Shown one piece after another: positions 60,213 through 64,000 of a DNA stretch of 64,000 bases. Position 1 is the first letter of the stretch. Each line of letters starts with the position of its first letter. The translations under genes and the position numbers were made by a program. This DNA comes from Ctenosaura bakeri (lineage: Eukaryota > Chordata > Lepidosauria > Squamata > Iguanidae). The DNA is taken from NCBI GenBank assembly GCA_948474755.1, contig CAOLHI010000078.1:558001-622000 (forward strand). The letters run 5' to 3'. The notes beneath the pieces were generated by a model. That model was not told the origin of the DNA. It worked only from the letters and a program-made list of their open reading frames with translations, and made no database searches.

Positions 60213-60714
60213 TAGTGGCCCTCCACATTGGCGAGGGTTTGGAGTGCAGAACCCTCGTGAAAGTGGGGAAAACCACAAATAACTCCCTCCTGTGATCACC
60301 CTCCCATTCCTTTGATCTGACCCAGGAGCTCCCAGGGAGGGTGGAGACAAGGTAAGGTCTTACTGGTACTTTCCCATCAGAGAGAGAAGAGTGAAGCGCT
60401 GAGTTCTGGCATTGTAGCTACTTCCAGTCACCATCTTGAGATTCCTCACACAGGGGAAGGGTAGGAGCAAAGAGAGTACCTGACCAGTCAGCGGCCATTA
60501 CACAGCAGAATGTGCAGCCAGTGACAGAAGAAACATGCCTCCAGTGGAGGGAAGGGACTGTGCTCACCCCAAAGGAAAAAGACATCCATTTAAAACACAA
60601 GCATTGCAAGCCTAATGTGAGGAATGCAAGAGGAAGAGATAGGGGGAAGCAAGCACATGCCCTGCGAATAGTCAAATTTGCGAAGTTCAGGCCGACGAAT
60701 GTGGAGGAAGCACT
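60213..60714. mobile_element. Tigger-like element
   Basis: AGTGGCCCTCCACATTGGCG at the left and CGACGAATGTGGAGGAAGCA at the right are inverted. Inner GTGAAAGTGGGGAAAACCAC and GCGAATAGTCAAATTTGCGA match the other copies. Confidence 0.7.
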
Positions 60715-60944
60715 TAAAAACTTTTTTTTCATACATCCCTAGACTCCACACCAAGAAGAAATGGAGACTTCTCTACACAAACATTTGTGCATGCACGCTA
60801 CTTAATTCCCATTTGCCTTTTGCATATTTTGCTGGATGCAGACCTTAAGTTATACTTAAAGTAAATCCTTAAAAACTCACTTCTAAGCACTTTCATAGTG
60901 CTGATGATCTTGTGTACATGAAGTGGCAAGAGTGTCCATTAATA

Positions 60945-62105
60945 TTTATTTATATATTTGATTTATATCCTGCTTTTCTCCCAAATGGTGGTCTTATTAT
61001 TTAAGTTTCAGGTTGTAATACAACAAAATATGGAAGAGTTGGTGGGGGGGGCATGTAGATGCTTTGGCTAAGCACAATAGTAAGAATTATTGTAACTGAG
61101 CCCCTGCTATCACTTGGAGTTATTCCTGGGCCTACTAGAAGCAGAAAGAAAAATGCAACGTTATCAGTGAGCAAAATTCCATGTGTTTATGGTTTTATAT
61201 TTCCGTTCTGCTTTAGTGATATTTAGCTCACAGTTCCTCAGGATTTTCCATGCTGTAAGCTTTGAAGCATAGTAAAAGTTACTAGCTAGTGAACTATAAA
61301 GTGTGGGTGCACACAAGGAAAACACATCAATGTGTTGTAAATCATGTGCTACTAGGATTTTTTCCAACTGTATACAGTAGTCCCTCCCTTCCCATATTAA
61401 AACATCATACCCATTTACACATCATTCCATTCCCGTTAGCCAAGGCCGATGGCCTGTTTAAATAAGAAGGTCTTTGTCTGCTGGCAAAAGGACAACAGAC
61501 GAGAGGACAAGCCAGATGACCCTGGGCCTAGAGAGTTCCACAGCAGAGAAGCAGCCAATGATAAAGCTCTCTCCTATGTCCCCACCAACTGAGCCTAAGA
61601 GGATGGCAGAATGGAGAGAGGTCCTCCCCAAAGATTGTAAGAATCACACAGGCTTGCATGACTGGGGGGGGGAGGCCATTCAGATAGTCTTGACCAAAAC
61701 AATATAGGGTTTTGTAAGTCAAAACCAGTACTTTAAATTGTGTCTGGAAATGGACAGGTAGCCAGTGAAATTGTTTCAAAAAGGGAGTTATGTGCTCCAT
61801 GTAACTAATCCCAGTCAACAGTCTAGCTACAGTATTTTTAAACTGTTGAAGTTTCGAAACGGTTTTCAAAGGTGGCCCTAAATAGAGTGCATTGTGTCCT
61901 GCTAGGATGTAATCGAGGCATGTGTTGCTGTGGCCAGATCTGGCTTCTCGAGACATAGATGCAGCTGGCACACTAGTTTTAACTGTGGAAACACATTCCT
62001 GGCTACCAGTGAAACCTGGGCATCTAGGTTCAGGGATGAACCCAAGAGTACACTCAACATACAAACCTGAGATTTCAGAGTAAGAGTATAACCCTGTCCA
62101 GAAAA
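60945..62105 (-). mobile_element. L2-type LINE, C-terminal RT and 3' end
   Basis: The minus-strand open frame 62208-61528 contains NALYLGPPLKTVSKLQQFKN and then TVARLLTGISYMEHITPFLK and QFHWLPVHFQTQFKVLVLTY. This is the conserved C-terminal segment of L2 ORF2. The 3' terminus, read as ...GGAGAAAAGCAGGATATAAA on the minus strand, lies near 60960-61000. About 400 bases between the two parts are diverged. A tRNA-type SINE of opposite strand abuts the high end. Confidence 0.8.
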
Positions 62106-62109
62106 TCTG

Positions 62110-62226
62110 AACAGTGTAGTTTGAGTATTGGACTATGACTCTGGAGATTAGGTTTTGATTCCCTGCTTGGACATTGAAACCCAGACTGACCTTGGGCACA
62201 TCACACACTCTTAGCCCCAGAAAGAA
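62110..62226 (+). repeat. tRNA-head SINE, 3'-truncated
   Basis: AACAGTGTAGTTTGAGTATT and GACTATGACTCTGGAGATTA are the head. TGCTTGGACATTGAAACCC and CACACTCTTAGCCCCAGAAA follow, after which the tail is missing. Confidence 0.75.
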
Positions 62227-63202
62227 AAGCTGGAAGCAGTTCAGCTACTCATGCTCACCTTCAGACATGTGTCTCTTAACTGCAGATATATCTCTTTTTA
62301 ATAAAATATGGATTCCATATTCCGTGGGTTTTCTGCAGTCTCCCAAAATCATGAAGCATACACAGCCATTTATAAATGACCTGAACTGTCAACTGTACAT
62401 ATTTGGAAGAATATGCATTGCAGAGTAAGCAACCACATCACACAAAGAGAGATTGGTACTGCATGGCACTTTCACTGGTCAAAAAGGAAGCTAGGCTAAA
62501 TGGTTTTAGAGCAACGATTGGCAGAATTTCAGAAGATAGCTCAAGAACTTAATTTTAGGCTGGCCCTATAAGTCTCTGTTTCTCTGTAACCAACATGCAG
62601 ATGGCTGAGCAAAATGAATAAGCTGTGTATAAAGATTATACACAGATAATGGTGGCTTATATTCTAAGTTGATATGGGCAGAACTGTGCTCATGAGAATG
62701 TTTCTGTAGAACAAGGAGTATTGTTTTCCAATTCCCATTTATCTCCCAAATCTGCTTCAGTTGGGCTATCCTCTTGAACAGCATGGAAGGTGGTGCTGGG
62801 AGCTGCAGAGAGAAGGGAGAATCAGTGAAAATTTCCTCTCCTTTCTCCTGCCTGCAGAAGTCTCCTCCATCAGACCTGCTTCTGTGAGCAGCAGCAGCTA
62901 TTGCTTTAGAAGAAGAGCACCTCAAGATCCAAGACTACTGTACATAAAATAAAAACCTCTAATCTAGCAAAATTTCCCACTCTTAAAAATACATATGGAT
63001 AAAATAAAAATACATATACAGATCTTGAATGGTTTTCTTTAGGAGCAACTAAGTAACTGATCAGTACTTCTGTTTTAATAGAGAAGTGGAATAATTTATA
63101 TTCAGAATATAGTGCTCATTGTTCAGCATTTTTCATTTGGAGAAATATCACTTCCACATTTCAAGTATATGACTTCTTCATCTTCACTTTTTTTTTTTTC
63201 AG

Positions 63203-63303
63203 GTTGAACAGTCTAAAGTTTTAATTAAAGAAGGTGGTGTCCAGCTCCTACTAACAATAGTTGACACACCAGGATTTGGCGATGCAGTGGATAATAGCAA
63301 TTG
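63203..63303 (+). CDS. SEPTIN7: SEPTIN7 exon 4 (G3/switch II exon)
   Basis: This 101-base exon reads [20 protein letters not shown] then [13 protein letters not shown] plus TG of the next codon, a cysteine in known septin-7. DTPG at 63263-63274 is the G3 (Walker B) motif that coordinates magnesium and senses the gamma phosphate; [10 protein letters not shown] is switch II. The exon starts in phase 0 after CAG of exon 3 and ends in phase 2 at TG|GTAAGC. It is the last exon in the window. The remaining G domain (including the AKAD guanine-specificity motif), the septin unique element and the C-terminal coiled coil lie beyond position 64000. Confidence 0.98.
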
Positions 63304-64000
63304 GTAAGCAGGTCCTAATATTGGAGTGATATGTACTTACTCAAACTTTGCATTTCTTAGAAGCAGAATTAAATTCTGCTTAATGTGTTCTTTCCACCAT
63401 TATTGTATCAGACAGAAATATAATAATATATTATACTATCAAAAACATTATTTTCCATATTTGGCAATTGTTTCTTTTAGTTCCTTCCTGAATTGCTCTG
63501 AAGTAAAAATGGTGTGATTTGTTTGATGTGTAAAATTCAAAAGACTTAGCTATAATTCAGCAGTGTCATAAGAAGAAGTCTCCTGACAACCTGTTACTGT
63601 ATGTTTTATTTAATACTGTCACACTACTCATTCCACTTTTATTTGCATCTGTCACTGATTATTGTCCAATACTAAAACTTTAGTTTTTTAGGTGCTTTGT
63701 CAGTAATGTTGGGGATGAGTTGTCTTAAGCCTTTTCTCTGGCTCCTTCTCTGTTTGTGCCATTAGCTTCTCTTTATTATGTCCACTTCTGCTTTATGTAC
63801 TTGCTGTACCCATTTCTTTCCTTTTCTTTCTCTGCAGCAGATGGTCTTGTATTTCTACACAGAGGAAATTTACCTCCAAACTTTAAATCAGGAGTGGGGA
63901 GTATTTGGCTTTCCAGGTTTTTTTAGACAACAATTCCCATAATCCCTTGCCATTAGCCATGGTAGCTAGGATCTTCTGGGAATTGACATCCAAAACATCT
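63304..64000 (+). other. SEPTIN7: SEPTIN7 intron 4, 5' part
   Basis: The stretch begins with donor GTAAGC at 63304 and has no exon-like sequence before the window edge. Only a hAT-type MITE at the very end is recognisable. Confidence 0.8.
63891..64000. mobile_element. hAT-type MITE cut by the window end
   Basis: CAGGAGTGGGGAGTATTTGG then CTTTCCAGG and ACAACAATTCCCATAATCCC match the same common family as 29921-30035. The right end appears to lie at or just beyond position 64000. Confidence 0.6.

Larger units (their letters stand above)
50007..63202 (+). other. SEPTIN7: SEPTIN7 intron 3 (about 13.2 kb)
   Basis: The intron runs from donor GTTTGT at 50007 to acceptor TTTTTTCAG ending at 63202, with a long pyrimidine tract at 63188-63200. 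It holds 5S- and tRNA-type SINEs, a minus-strand DIRS fragment, two L2 pieces and two mariner-like elements. Nothing assignable was seen in 50010-51250, 51600-52370, 53600-54290, 55600-57400, 58700-60210 and 62230-63180. Confidence 0.85.

Noticed and set aside
61528..62208. 226-codon minus-strand frame as a host gene
   Set aside because: It is the C-terminal part of an L2 LINE, with an unrelated opposite-strand SINE making up its first residues.

Overview
The window looks like vertebrate nuclear DNA from a reptile, most likely a squamate (lizard or snake). It is AT-rich outside one CpG island. Coding sequence is a few percent at most, as short exons with consensus splice sites. The repeat mix fits squamates: CR1, L2, L1 and RTE-type LINE remains, a DIRS-type tyrosine-recombinase retrotransposon, SINEs with 5S rRNA-derived and tRNA-derived heads sharing one 3' tail, and many short DNA transposons of Harbinger, hAT and mariner/Tigger character. 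The species call is inference from this mix.

The one gene recognised with confidence is SEPTIN7 on the + strand, present only as its 5' part. A CpG island (about 6180-7350) holds the promoter, the 5'UTR and a four-base coding start (6635-6638). Exons at 30923-31025, 49900-50006 and 63203-63303 encode an uninterrupted run of septin-7 residues: the N-terminal lead, the polybasic helix, the P-loop GESGLGKS, and the DTPG motif. The gene continues past the right edge. Exons 2, 3 and 4 join in phase; the apparent exon 1 does not join exon 2 in phase.

Layout: 1-6180 is upstream intergenic or divergent-transcript territory with a mariner-like remnant, a complete nonautonomous hAT element, small palindromes and a Harbinger-like MITE. 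6639-30922 is intron 1, with MITEs, a dead Tc1 copy, Tigger-like elements, SINEs, L2 and CR1 fragments, and a 3.1 kb LINE inserted in a MITE. 31026-49899 is intron 2, dominated by a degraded DIRS element (about 31549-36430), plus an L1 insertion with intact target duplications, SINEs and an RTE relic. 50007-63202 is intron 3, with a second DIRS fragment, 5S- and tRNA-type SINEs, L2 pieces and mariner-like elements. 63304-64000 begins intron 4 and ends in a hAT MITE.

No operon, CRISPR array or prokaryote-type system is present, and I found no convincing new biological system. The points most worth a second look are the exon 1/exon 2 phase conflict, the nested insertions with readable target duplications, the DIRS architecture, and one exon-like block on the minus strand at 2481-2637.
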